This document shows, in pieces, positions 34,064 to 42,698 of a DNA stretch of 64,000 nt. The notes under the pieces are model-generated. The model worked only from the letters and a program-made list of their open reading frames with translations, made no database searches and was not told the origin of the DNA. Both the position numbers and the translations under genes were made by a program. The stretch covers positions 62,001 through 126,000 of the forward strand of contig NZ_WTYV01000005.1 of NCBI RefSeq assembly GCF_009827655.1, read 5' to 3'. The first letter of the stretch is position 1; each line of letters opens with the position of its first letter. The stretch comes from Alteraurantiacibacter buctensis (GTDB lineage Bacteria; Pseudomonadota; Alphaproteobacteria; Sphingomonadales; Sphingomonadaceae).

Positions 34064-34960
34064 ATGAGCATCTACCTGCCCACCATCAAGCAGTTGCAGT
34101 ATCTTGTGGCCCTGCACGAACAGGGCCACTTCGGCCGCGCCGCCGATGCCAGCAACGTGTCGCAAAGCACCCTTTCCGCCGGGATTCGCGAGTTGGAGAG
34201 CCTGTTGGGCGTGACGCTGGTGGAACGCAGCCGCCGCGTGGTGCGCTTTACCCCGCTGGGCAACCAGGTGGTGGCCAAGGCCCATCGCCTGCTGCGCGAG
34301 GCGGAGGAGCTGGCCGACCTGGTGCAGGCCGCCGGCAAGCCGCTATCGGGCGAATTGCGCATGAGCGTGATCCCCACCATCGCGCCATTCTTCCTCCCCC
34401 GCATCCTGCCGCGCCTGCGTGCGGAGCGCCCGCAACTGAAGCTGTTCCTGCGCGAGGAGACGAGCGAGCACGCGGTCGAATCGCTCCACCACGGCCGCGC
34501 CGATTGCGTGCTGCTGGCCCTGCCCTTCGCCACAGGAGACGTGGAGAAGGAGACGATCTGCCATGACCGGCTCTATGTCGCCTTCCCCAAGGATGACCCG
34601 CGCGATCCGCCGGCCGAAGTCAGCGCCATGATGATCGACGAGGCGCGCCTGCTGCTGCTGGAAGACGGGCACTGCCTGAAGGAACACGCCCTCGCCGCCT
34701 GCAACCGCCCGGAAATGCGCGCCAGTGCCACGATGATCGGCACTTCGCTGCACACGCTGGTGCAGATGGTCGATAACGGCCTCGGCCTGACCATGCTGCC
34801 CGAAATGGCCATCGAGGCGGGGATTCTGCACGAAACGCAGGTGGTTGCCCGACCCCTGAAAGCGCGCAACGCCAGCCGCGAGATTGCGCTGATCTGGCGG
34901 GCGAACTCGCCGCGGGCGGAGGAGTTCCGGTTGTTGGCGGAGGAGTTGAAGGCGGGTTAA
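34064..34960 (+). CDS. oxyR: Hydrogen peroxide-sensing LysR regulator OxyR
   Basis: A 298-residue LysR-type regulator. The N-terminal winged helix (LQYLVALHEQGHFGRAADASNVSQSTLSAGIREL) is followed by the effector domain. The two peroxide-reactive cysteines C204 and C213 lie in GHCLKEHALAAC with the nine-residue spacing of characterised OxyR, which separates it from other LysR proteins. ATG 34064 is chosen over an upstream frame inside the preceding gene. No catalase or peroxidase gene adjoins it, so its targets are elsewhere. Confidence 0.92.
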   Translation: MSIYLPTIKQLQYLVALHEQGHFGRAADASNVSQSTLSAGIRELESLLGVTLVERSRRVVRFTPLGNQVVAKAHRLLREAEELADLVQAAGKPLSGELRMSVIPTIAPFFLPRILPRLRAERPQLKLFLREETSEHAVESLHHGRADCVLLALPFATGDVEKETICHDRLYVAFPKDDPRDPPAEVSAMMIDEARLLLLEDGHCLKEHALAACNRPEMRASATMIGTSLHTLVQMVDNGLGLTMLPEMAIEAGILHETQVVARPLKARNASREIALIWRANSPRAEEFRLLAEELKAG

Positions 34961-34989
34961 GTGATAGGTATCGCTAGGAGCACGCAGTA

Positions 34990-35250
34990 ATGAGAATCGC
35001 AGCGCTAACACTCTTTGCGCTTGCAGCTTGTGACAGTCGCCCCGCTCAATGGGACGCTTTCATTTATACAGGCGAAGATCTCCTAACTAATGAGACGATA
35101 CGCGGCTTCAAGACATTCGAACTGTGCCAGCAAGCTGCGATTGATCGCCTTCGGTCCGAACGCCCCGACGGCGGTGGTGATTACGAGTGCGGATACAAGT
35201 GTGAGCCGTCCGGCTATGGGGGCAACATTTGCGAGGAGACGCGCAAGTAA
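34990..35250 (+). CDS. Small predicted lipoprotein of unknown function
   Basis: An 86-residue protein with a short signal peptide ending in a lipobox (LFALAAC, C14). The mature part has five further cysteines (ELCQQA, YECGYKCEPSG, ICEETRK) that could form disulphides. The codon choice (ATA, CTA, TTA-rich third positions, ACT, GCT) is more AT-rich than that of all neighbours. A good ribosome-binding site, AGGAG, lies 13 bases upstream. The gene may have arrived recently. Confidence 0.65.
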   Translation: MRIAALTLFALAACDSRPAQWDAFIYTGEDLLTNETIRGFKTFELCQQAAIDRLRSERPDGGGDYECGYKCEPSGYGGNICEETRK

Positions 35251-35274
35251 ACCTGACGCTTGTCCGCAAAGTCC

Positions 35275-35868
35275 TCAATCCATGTGCTTCAATCCAACCC
35301 GCAGGTAATCCCACCCGGTAATCACCGTCAGCACCGCCGCCGCCCACAGCGTGGTCAGGCCCACGGTGTGCGGCAGGTTGATCAATTGACCGCCAACCTC
35401 GACCACCCAGCCCGGCAGCCCCTGCCCCAGGATCAGCGCGCCGAGAGAGACGAGCTGGAACGTGGTCTTCCACTTGGCGAGCTTGCTCACCGGCACGCTC
35501 ACCTGCAGCGGACCCAGGAATTCGCGCAGGCCCGATACGGCAATCTCGCGGATCACGATGATCATGCCGGCGATCACGTGGGCATCGCCCACATAGGGCC
35601 CGCGCAGCACGCCCATGGCGGCCAGCACCAGAATCACACTGACCACCATGATCTTGTCGGCAATCGGGTCAAGGAACTGGCCCAGCTTGCTCACTGCCCC
35701 GCTGGACCGCGCCAGGTAGCCGTCAAAATAGTCGGTAAAGCCCATCAGGCAGTAGAGCACGAAGGCCCACAGGTATCCGGTTTGCCACCCGGGCCACCAC
35801 AGCAGCGCGGCCAGCAGGGGGATCATCGCAATGCGCGACAGCGTCAGGATGTTGGGCAGGGACAGCAT
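35275..35868 (-). CDS. pgsA: CDP-diacylglycerol--glycerol-3-phosphate 3-phosphatidyltransferase
   Basis: An integral-membrane enzyme that makes phosphatidylglycerol phosphate. The CDP-alcohol phosphotransferase signature DGx2ARx8Gx3Dx3D is intact in DGYLARSSGAVSKLGQFLDPIADK-type sequence (residues about 62-85). It has about five hydrophobic helices. ATG 35868 (MLSLPNILTLSRI) is the family start. It is divergent from the LplT-like gene, a pairing of phospholipid functions that may be coincidental. Confidence 0.94.
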   Translation of the reverse strand: MLSLPNILTLSRIAMIPLLAALLWWPGWQTGYLWAFVLYCLMGFTDYFDGYLARSSGAVSKLGQFLDPIADKIMVVSVILVLAAMGVLRGPYVGDAHVIAGMIIVIREIAVSGLREFLGPLQVSVPVSKLAKWKTTFQLVSLGALILGQGLPGWVVEVGGQLINLPHTVGLTTLWAAAVLTVITGWDYLRVGLKHMD

Positions 35869-35983
35869 CGGCGACCGGCTTAGCCGCAACTCGCCGCAGG
35901 AAAAAGCACCTGTTGTTTGTTTGTCATGGTTTTGCGGCTAAGGCAGCCGCACCGGAGCAGGCAGAGGGTCCGCAGAAAGCCAC

Positions 35984-37309
35984 ATGTTCACGTCCACCCA
36001 CCTGCTGCGCGACCGGCGCTTTGCGCCGCTGTTCGCCACCCAGTTGCTCAACGCCTTCAACGACAACCTGTACAAGAACGCCATGGTGCTGTTCGTGGTG
36101 TACCAGGTGTACAACTCGCCGGCGGCGGAAACCGTGTTCAGCGGCGTGGCCAGCGCGGTGTTCATCCTGCCCTTCTTCCTGTTCTCGGCGCTGGCGGGGC
36201 AATTGGCCGACATGCGCGACAAGGCGGTGATCATCCGCACCGTGAAGGCGGCGGAAATCGCCATCATGAGCGTGGGTGCCGTGGGCCTCACGCTCGCCTG
36301 GCTGGGCATGTTGACCGAAGTGCTGGCCATCCCGCTGATGATGCTGGCGCTGCTGGCGATGGGCGTCCACTCCACCTTTTTCGGCCCGATCAAGTACGCC
36401 ATCCTGCCGCAGCACCTGAAGAAGGACGAGGTGCTGGCCGGCACCGGGCTGGTGGAGGCAGGCACCTATCTGGCCATCATGGGCGGCACGATCCTGGCGG
36501 GATTCCTGGACGAGGAGGTGGCCGCGGTGCTGATCATCCTGGTGGCGCTGGTCGGCTATTTCACCAGCCGCTACGTGCCCACCGCCCCGCCCTATCACGC
36601 CAACCAGGTGATCGATCGCAACGTGATCCGTTCGTCCATCCGGCTGATCGGCAACACGGTCCACAACCGCGAGGTGTTCTACGCCATCCTGGCGATCAGC
36701 TTCTTCTGGACCATCGGCGCGGTGCTGTTCATCCAGTTCCCGCCGCTGGCCAAGAACGTGCTGATGGCATCGAAGGAAGTGGCCAGCCTGTTCCTGGTGG
36801 TGTTCTCCATCGGTGTCGCCATCGGCTCGGTGGCGGTCAACATGCTGCTGAAGGGCACCGTATCGGCCCGCTATTCGCCCGTGTCGGTGATCTTCATGGG
36901 CGTGTTCGTGGCGGCCTTCTATGTCGTCTGTCACAACTGGACCAACCACGTGCCCGAAGGCGAGCTGCTGGACGTGGCCGGGTTCCTGGCAGAGCCGCTG
37001 GCCCCGCTGGTGATGGGCACTCTGTTGCTGATCGCGATTGCGGGCGGCATGTTCGTGGTGCCGCTCTATGCCTTCCTTACTACCAAGGTGGACCCCAGCG
37101 AGGCAAGCCGCGCGGTGGCGGCCAACAACATCGTCAACTCGGGCGCGATGGTCTTCGGCTCGCTGCTGGCACTGGGCCTCAGCGCGGCAGGCGTGCCGCT
37201 GGTGGAGCAACTGCTGCTGAGCGCCGCGATGTGCGGCATTTCGGCCTGGCTGGGCCACCTGCTGGTGCGGGCCGAGCGGCATGCCGCCGCCCAGGCAGCC
37301 GCCGCCTAG
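35984..37309 (+). CDS. MFS transporter, LplT-like
   Basis: A 441-residue major facilitator protein with about 12 helices. The N terminus LLRDRRFAPLFATQLLNAFNDNLYKNA and the loop LADMRDKAVIIRTVKAAEI are characteristic of LplT lysophospholipid flippases and of the transporter half of Aas-type fusions, as is FFGPIKYAILPQHL. Here the acyltransferase and ligase domains are absent. A role in lysophospholipid import is inferred from family only. Confidence 0.85.
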   Translation: MFTSTHLLRDRRFAPLFATQLLNAFNDNLYKNAMVLFVVYQVYNSPAAETVFSGVASAVFILPFFLFSALAGQLADMRDKAVIIRTVKAAEIAIMSVGAVGLTLAWLGMLTEVLAIPLMMLALLAMGVHSTFFGPIKYAILPQHLKKDEVLAGTGLVEAGTYLAIMGGTILAGFLDEEVAAVLIILVALVGYFTSRYVPTAPPYHANQVIDRNVIRSSIRLIGNTVHNREVFYAILAISFFWTIGAVLFIQFPPLAKNVLMASKEVASLFLVVFSIGVAIGSVAVNMLLKGTVSARYSPVSVIFMGVFVAAFYVVCHNWTNHVPEGELLDVAGFLAEPLAPLVMGTLLLIAIAGGMFVVPLYAFLTTKVDPSEASRAVAANNIVNSGAMVFGSLLALGLSAAGVPLVEQLLLSAAMCGISAWLGHLLVRAERHAAAQAAAA

Positions 37310-37310
37310 A

Positions 37311-37511
37311 TCAGGCGAAGAACAGCGTGGTGGCCAGGAAACCCGCGCTGTAGCTGCAGGCAAGCTGCTTCAGGTCCGTTGCATCCAGCCCGAAGTTCAA
37401 CCGCCAAGAACGCTTGTTCTCCACCTCGTCCAGCACGCGCGACGACATGGGCAGCATGGCCCGGAAGGGATGGCGGGCCGATTCATCGGTCAGGACAAGT
37501 GCTCTTCTCAT
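37311..37511 (-). CDS. Small conserved-looking protein, function unknown
   Basis: A 66-residue ORF read from the minus strand with a good ribosome-binding site (GAGGGG) before its ATG. The N terminus RRALVLTDESARHPFRAMLPM is polar, and the C terminus (LACSYSAGFLATTLFFA) is hydrophobic and could anchor it. Real coding is favoured by its spacing 3' of the MFS gene (1 base), its position divergent from the ThDP enzyme, and a non-repetitive composition. No function can be given. Confidence 0.6.
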   Translation of the reverse strand: MRRALVLTDESARHPFRAMLPMSSRVLDEVENKRSWRLNFGLDATDLKQLACSYSAGFLATTLFFA

Positions 37512-37668
37512 GGACCCCTCTGCGAACGGTTGTTCTTCGCTTGAAAGCCTCGTTAACGGAAAAGTAACCATTGCGAAGGGGGGCCGTTCCCGCTGTCCCC
37601 GGACGAAACAGTTATCGTCCCAAGTCGGGCCATTGCCGCCCGCTCCGGGTGCGGCTAGGAACGGTTGC

Positions 37669-39321
37669 ATGAGTAACCAAGCTGCCGCTCTGCTGGTCGA
37701 TTGCCTGGAAGCCCAGGGGTGTGACCGCATCTTCACCGTGCCGGGGGAAAGCTTCCTGCCCGTGCTGGATGCCCTGCGCGACCGCACGGCGATCCAGACC
37801 GTGACCTGCCGGCAGGAAGGCGGGGTCACCTTCATGGCCTGTGCGGATGGGGCGATGACCGGGCGGCCCGGCGTGGCTTTCGTCACCCGCGGCCCCGGCG
37901 CCACCAATGCCAGCATCGGCGTGCACGTGGCGCACCAGGATTCGCAGCCCTTGGTGCTGTTCATCGGTGACGTGGGCCGCGAAATGCGCGACCGCGAGGG
38001 TTTCCAGGAAATCGACTTTCCGGCCTTCTTCGGCCCCATCTGCAAGTGGGCCGCGCGGATCGACCGGGCCGATCGCATTCCTGAATATATTGCCCGCGCC
38101 TTTGCCGTGGCGATGAGCGGGCGGCCAGGCCCCGTGGTCCTCGCCCTGCCCGAGGACATGCTGCACGAGGACGGGATCGAGGCGGCGGTCCGCCCGATGG
38201 TCCACCGCCCGGCCCAGCCCCCCTGCCCCGATGCGCTGGAAGCCATGATGGCCCTGCTGGCCGATGCTGCCGCGCCCGTGGCGATCATCGGCGGTGCCGG
38301 CTGGCACGAGAAGGCACGCACCTGGTTCACCCAGTTTGCCGAGCGGCTGGGCATTCCCGTGGCCACGGCTTTCCGGCGCCAGGATGCCATACCCCCGTCA
38401 AGCCCCGTCTATGCGGGCAACCTTGGCTATGGCCCTAATCCGCAACTGGTGGAGCGGGTCAAGGCGGCCGACGTGCTGCTGGTGGTGGGCGCGCGGCTGG
38501 GCGAGGCTACTACCGACGGCTACACCCTGATCACCCCCGATCATCCCGGCCAGGTGTTGATCCACGTCCACCCCGATGCCGACGAGTTGAACAGCGTCTA
38601 TCGCGCCGACCTGGCGATCTGCGCCGATCCGGACGAGTTTGCGGAAAGCGCCGCGCTATGGGACGATCACGGCATCATCTCGTTCGATGCGGGGGCGCAG
38701 GCCCATGCCCAGTGGCTGGCCTGGTCAACCCCGCGCGCGGCGGATTTCACGCTGGACCTGGGCCAGGCGATGGCCCGGGTGCGCGAGGTCGTCCCGCCCG
38801 ATGCCATCATCTGCAACGGCGCGGGCAACTTTGCCGGCTGGTGGCACCGCTTCTGGCATTACCACGGCAGCCCCGGCCAACTTGCCCCCACCTGCGGGGC
38901 CATGGGCTATGGCGTGCCCGCCGCCGTGGCCGCGGCGCTGCGCTTCCCGGACCGCTGCGTGATCGCGGCGGCGGGTGACGGCGATTTCATGATGAACGCG
39001 CAGGAACTGGCCACGGCCGTGCAATTCGGCGCCAGCGTGCTGGTGATCCTGTTCGACAATGCCGCCTACGGCACGATTCGCATGCACCAGGAGCGGGAGT
39101 TTCCCGCCCGCATCGCCTCCACTGATCTGCTCAATCCGGACTTCGCCGCCATGGTGCGGAGCATGGGCGGCCAGGGATGGCGCGTTGAAAGCACGGCCGA
39201 TTTCGCGGCTGCACTGGACGAGGCCCTCCCACAGAAGGGCGTGCGCCTGATTCATTGCATCACCGACATCGAGCAGTTGAGCGCGGGCGGGGCCACGGTC
39301 AGCGGCCTGCGTCAGCGCTGA
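37669..39321 (+). CDS. Thiamine diphosphate-dependent enzyme, acetolactate synthase-like
   Basis: A 550-residue ThDP enzyme of the POX/IlvB superfamily. The N-terminal Pyr domain carries the ThDP-activating glutamate in CRQEGGVTFMA and RGPGATN. A central domain with GGAGWHEKAR and VVGARLGEATTDGY follows, then the PP domain with the Mg-ThDP motif AGDGDFMMNAQELATAVQFGAS-type GDGx(n)N and NAAYGTI. True biosynthetic ALS has a regulatory partner that is absent here, so a catabolic decarboxylase or carboligase is likelier. The substrate is unknown. A strong terminator follows. Confidence 0.85.
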   Translation: MSNQAAALLVDCLEAQGCDRIFTVPGESFLPVLDALRDRTAIQTVTCRQEGGVTFMACADGAMTGRPGVAFVTRGPGATNASIGVHVAHQDSQPLVLFIGDVGREMRDREGFQEIDFPAFFGPICKWAARIDRADRIPEYIARAFAVAMSGRPGPVVLALPEDMLHEDGIEAAVRPMVHRPAQPPCPDALEAMMALLADAAAPVAIIGGAGWHEKARTWFTQFAERLGIPVATAFRRQDAIPPSSPVYAGNLGYGPNPQLVERVKAADVLLVVGARLGEATTDGYTLITPDHPGQVLIHVHPDADELNSVYRADLAICADPDEFAESAALWDDHGIISFDAGAQAHAQWLAWSTPRAADFTLDLGQAMARVREVVPPDAIICNGAGNFAGWWHRFWHYHGSPGQLAPTCGAMGYGVPAAVAAALRFPDRCVIAAAGDGDFMMNAQELATAVQFGASVLVILFDNAAYGTIRMHQEREFPARIASTDLLNPDFAAMVRSMGGQGWRVESTADFAAALDEALPQKGVRLIHCITDIEQLSAGGATVSGLRQR

Positions 39322-39327
39322 ATACGA

Positions 39328-39355
39328 AAAGGGCCACCCGCGCGGATGGCCCTTT
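39328..39355. terminator. Bidirectional rho-independent terminator
   Basis: AAAGGGCCA (39328-39336) pairs perfectly with TGGCCCTTT (39347-39355), with a 10-base loop. It lies between the converging ThDP-enzyme and csbD genes, with A-rich sequence upstream and T-rich sequence downstream. Confidence 0.85.
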
Positions 39356-39380
39356 GCGTTTTCTGTTAGGGGTCCGGCGA

Positions 39381-39551
39381 TCAGATCTTGTCGCCAAAAG
39401 CGCCCTTGACCGAGCCCTTCAGCTGCTGGGCTTCGCCCTTGTGCTCCTGCGCTTCACCGGCGGCACGGGTCTGCGGATTGCTCGACGCCTGCTTGACGTT
39501 GCCGATTGCTTCGTTGGCCAGGCCCTTGGCCTTGTCGGTCAGCTCACCCAT
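39381..39551 (-). CDS. csbD: CsbD family stress protein
   Basis: A 56-residue hydrophilic protein read from the minus strand: MGELTDKAKGLANEAIGNVK, then EAQEHKGEAQQLKGSVKGAFGDKI. The repeated lysine/glycine helical pattern (KAKGLANEAIG, KGEAQQLKG) is the CsbD signature. Members are induced by general stress; their molecular role is unknown. AGGAGAAAAACG precedes the ATG. Confidence 0.92.
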   Translation of the reverse strand: MGELTDKAKGLANEAIGNVKQASSNPQTRAAGEAQEHKGEAQQLKGSVKGAFGDKI

Positions 39552-39632
39552 CGTTTTTCTCCTGCTTCGGGACCGGCGGGATAACCGGCCCTTCCCCCGA
39601 TCAATGGCCGGGAGAGTGGCCGGTTCCCGCCT

Positions 39633-40043
39633 TTAAGCTGCCGCAATTGCACAGATATGTGCCCACTCTGCCGGGGTGATCTCCGCCACCGACAGGCGGG
39701 ACAGGCGGACAAGCTGGATGCCTGCCAGCGCCGGATCGGCCTTTATCTCGGCCAGGGTCACAGGCCGCTCCAGCGCGCGAACCGGCTTGACGTAAACCGT
39801 AGCCCACTTGCCCTCGGGGTCGGTCGGATCGGTCAGCCCGGCCCGGGTCACGTCCATTATCCCCGTGATCTGCTTCTCGCTGACCGAGTGATAGAGGAAT
39901 GCCTGGTCGCCCACCTCCATCGCCCGCAGGTTCATCGCCGCCAAATGGTTGCGCACCCCGTCCCACACCGTCTCGCCATCGCGAACCAGTTGCTCCCAGC
40001 CGTACTTTTCCGGCTCCGATTTCATCAACCAAAAGCGCGCCAT
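39633..40043 (-). CDS. EVE domain protein
   Basis: A 136-residue single-domain protein with the EVE signature: MARFWLMKSEPEKYGWEQL at the N terminus, WDGVRNHLAAMNLRAMEVGD, and AFLYHSVSEKQITGIMDV. The EVE/PUA-like fold binds modified bases in DNA or RNA in characterised homologues; this protein's ligand is unknown. The longer frame to 40352 extends into the divergent GGDEF gene, so ATG 40043 is used. Confidence 0.93.
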   Translation of the reverse strand: MARFWLMKSEPEKYGWEQLVRDGETVWDGVRNHLAAMNLRAMEVGDQAFLYHSVSEKQITGIMDVTRAGLTDPTDPEGKWATVYVKPVRALERPVTLAEIKADPALAGIQLVRLSRLSVAEITPAEWAHICAIAAA

Positions 40044-40131
40044 CGCCGTCCCCTGTCCCTCTAAAACCCGCTTAACCAAAAATTGAACATGGTTTTGCAT
40101 AAGGAGGCAGGAGTTCGAAGGACAAGGCGCA

Positions 40132-41832
40132 TTGCCGAAAATTGTGGACGATAAGGCCGAGGGGGCCACGGGCGAGACGGATCGCAAGCTGGGCAATGCC
40201 GAGCGCGATATCCTCATGCTTTCGATCGTCTTCGCCGCCATCATCCTGTTTGTCGGCACCGGCGGCACGGCCTTGCGCCAGGTGGTCAACTCGTGGTTCA
40301 ACGGCGGCGATGCCCCGGGCGACGCCCTGAGCAATGCCGTCCTGCTCAACATCGCCCTGCTGATTTTCGGCTGGCGGCGCTATCGCGAATTGCAGCAGGA
40401 AGTGGCCGAGCGCCGGCGGGCCGAGCAACTGGCGCGGCACCTGGCCGAAACCGATGCCCTGACAGGATGCCTTAACCGGCGCAGCAGCACCAAGGCGCTG
40501 GATGCCATGCTGAACCGCGCTCGCGAGTCCGGGCAACAGGTCTGCGTGTTCATGATCGACCTGGACAACTTCAAGCAGATCAATGACATGAATGGCCATC
40601 AGACCGGTGACCGCGTGCTCAAGACGATTTCGGAGCGGCTGCGGGCCAACCTTCCGACCGATGCCTTGCTGGCGCGCATCGGCGGCGACGAATTCGCCTG
40701 CGCGCTGCCCCACAAGCACGATCAGGCGATGAAGATGGATGCCCTGGGCACCAGCCTGATCGAGGCGATCGGCGCACCCATCCCGCTGGACCCCGTGAAG
40801 ATCGAGGCAACCGTGTCAATCGGCCTTGCCTCCACCGGGCAGGAACTGGCCACCGAGGAGATCACCCTCGACGCGGAAACCATGCTGCATCGCGCCGACA
40901 TAGCGATGTACCAGGCCAAGAAAACCGGCCGCAACCGCCACTGCTGGTTCGAACTGCACTTCGAGGACGAGCTGCGCTTCCGCAACCAGCTGGAAAACGC
41001 CATCCGCCAGGGCATCCCGGCGGGCGAGTTCGTGCCCTATTACGAACAGCAAATTGACCTGAGGACCGGGCAACTGACCGGCTTCGAAATGCTGGCGCGC
41101 TGGAATTCGCCGCGCTTCGGACTAGTTTCGCCCGAGGTGTTCATTCCCATCGCGGAAGACATCGAACTGATTTCCGACCTGTCGGAGGCCCTTATCAGGC
41201 AGGCGCTGGTCGACGCGCGCGACTGGCATCCCAGCCTGACCTTGTCGGTCAACATCTCGCCGATCCAGTTGCGCGACCCGTGGTTTGCCCAGCGGCTGCT
41301 GCGGCTGCTGGTGGAAAGCGGCTTCCCCTCCCGTCGGCTGGAAATCGAGATCACCGAAAGCTGCCTGCACGACAATATCGGCGCGGTGCGCACGATGATC
41401 AGCAGCCTCAGGAACCAGGGCATCCGCGTGAGCCTCGACGATTTCGGCACCGGCTATTCCAGCCTTGCGCAACTGCGCAGCCTGCCATTCGACCGGCTGA
41501 AGATCGACCGCAGCTTCGTGACGGAGATGACCCGCGATGGCGGCAACAGCGAACTGGTGCGGGCGATCATCTCGCTTGGCCGGGGCCTGTCGATGCCGGT
41601 CACCGCCGAAGGGATCGAGGACATGGAGATCCTGGAGGCCCTGCAGGAAATGGGTCACCTGAAAGGCCAGGGCTACCTGTATGGTCGCCCCGAAGACGCC
41701 GAGGCCACGCGCCAGCGCCTGGCCGAGATGAAGCTGCTGGCGGAAGCCGCGCCGCCGCTCCCGGTGGCTGTTGCAGGTGCCGGCACAGCTGTCGAAGAGC
41801 GCGCCATGACCGCTTCCCGCCAGGCCGGCTGA
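40132..41832 (+). CDS. Membrane GGDEF-EML (diguanylate cyclase/phosphodiesterase) protein
   Basis: A 566-residue c-di-GMP protein. Two N-terminal helices (residues about 27-45 and 66-80) precede a short coiled linker, a GGDEF domain with intact GGDEF (184-188), and an EAL-type domain where EAL reads EML (319-321). Other catalytic residues, in DDFGTGYSS and TAEGIED, are retained. The I-site RxxD before GGDEF is replaced by LPTD, so product inhibition is probably lost. Both activities seem possible. It starts at TTG 40132 with AAGGAC upstream. Confidence 0.9.
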   Translation: MPKIVDDKAEGATGETDRKLGNAERDILMLSIVFAAIILFVGTGGTALRQVVNSWFNGGDAPGDALSNAVLLNIALLIFGWRRYRELQQEVAERRRAEQLARHLAETDALTGCLNRRSSTKALDAMLNRARESGQQVCVFMIDLDNFKQINDMNGHQTGDRVLKTISERLRANLPTDALLARIGGDEFACALPHKHDQAMKMDALGTSLIEAIGAPIPLDPVKIEATVSIGLASTGQELATEEITLDAETMLHRADIAMYQAKKTGRNRHCWFELHFEDELRFRNQLENAIRQGIPAGEFVPYYEQQIDLRTGQLTGFEMLARWNSPRFGLVSPEVFIPIAEDIELISDLSEALIRQALVDARDWHPSLTLSVNISPIQLRDPWFAQRLLRLLVESGFPSRRLEIEITESCLHDNIGAVRTMISSLRNQGIRVSLDDFGTGYSSLAQLRSLPFDRLKIDRSFVTEMTRDGGNSELVRAIISLGRGLSMPVTAEGIEDMEILEALQEMGHLKGQGYLYGRPEDAEATRQRLAEMKLLAEAAPPLPVAVAGAGTAVEERAMTASRQAG

Positions 41833-41879
41833 ACCCTGCCATCCTTGCCAGTGCCGCGCACAAGCCCTAACTGGCGGGC

Positions 41880-42698
41880 ATGCGCGTTCCCTTCATCAAG
41901 ATGCACGGCCTGGGCAACGATTTCGTCGTGCTCGATGCGCGTAACGACCCGCTGCCCGCAGCCATGACCGCCGCCCGCGCCGCAGCCCTGGCGGACCGGC
42001 ATACCGGCATCGGCTGTGACCAGCTGATCGTGCTTGCCCCCGCCGGGGATGCCGGCGCAGACCTTGCCATGCGCATCTACAACCAGGATGGCGGCGAAGT
42101 GGAAGCCTGCGGCAATGCCACCCGTGCAGTGGGCTTGCTGGCCGGCGGCAATGCCCGCATCGCCACGGCGGCGGGCGTGCTGGTGACCACGGGCAACGCC
42201 CAGGGCATTGCCGTGGACATGGGTGAGCCGCGCCTGGGGTGGGAGCAGATCCCGCTGGCCTACGCGATGGATACCCTCGCCATGCCGGTGGGCTGGGACG
42301 GGCTGGAGCAGCCGGTGGCAGTGAACGTGGGCAACCCCCACGCGGTGTTCTTCGTCCCCGATTGCAATGCCGTGCCGCTGGACGTGCTGGGGCCGCAGAT
42401 CGAGCATGATCCGCTGTTCCCCGCCCGCGTGAACGTCAACATTGCCACGGTGGTGGACCGCCAGACGATCCGCCTGCGCGTGTGGGAACGCGGCGCCGGC
42501 CTCACCCGCGCCTGTGGCACCGGGGCCTGCGCCACCGCAGTTGCCGCCATGCGCCGGGGCCTGGTGGAGCGCGAAGTGACCGTGCACCTGCCCGGCGGCG
42601 CGCTGCTGATCGGCTGGGGCGCGGACAACCGCATCACCATGACCGGCCCCGCCACCGAGAGCTTTCGTGGCACTTTTGCCTGGGAGGATTACGGTTGA
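41880..42698 (+). CDS. dapF: Diaminopimelate epimerase
   Basis: Converts LL- to meso-diaminopimelate for lysine and peptidoglycan synthesis. Both catalytic cysteines are visible, in VEACGNATR and RACGTGACAT, with the N-terminal KMHGLGNDFVV and VGNPHAVFF. The length of 272 residues is normal. The stop overlaps the next start by two bases (GGTTGA), beginning a coupled run dapF-mtaB-ftsY-yciB. Confidence 0.96.
   Translation: MRVPFIKMHGLGNDFVVLDARNDPLPAAMTAARAAALADRHTGIGCDQLIVLAPAGDAGADLAMRIYNQDGGEVEACGNATRAVGLLAGGNARIATAAGVLVTTGNAQGIAVDMGEPRLGWEQIPLAYAMDTLAMPVGWDGLEQPVAVNVGNPHAVFFVPDCNAVPLDVLGPQIEHDPLFPARVNVNIATVVDRQTIRLRVWERGAGLTRACGTGACATAVAAMRRGLVEREVTVHLPGGALLIGWGADNRITMTGPATESFRGTFAWEDYG

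Noticed and set aside
31623-34064. An 813-codon open frame on the minus strand
   Set aside because: It lies antisense to rnd and the Tat-signal gene, both with clear family or signal motifs, and its translation is His/Gln/Gly-rich as expected for a shadow of GC-rich codons.
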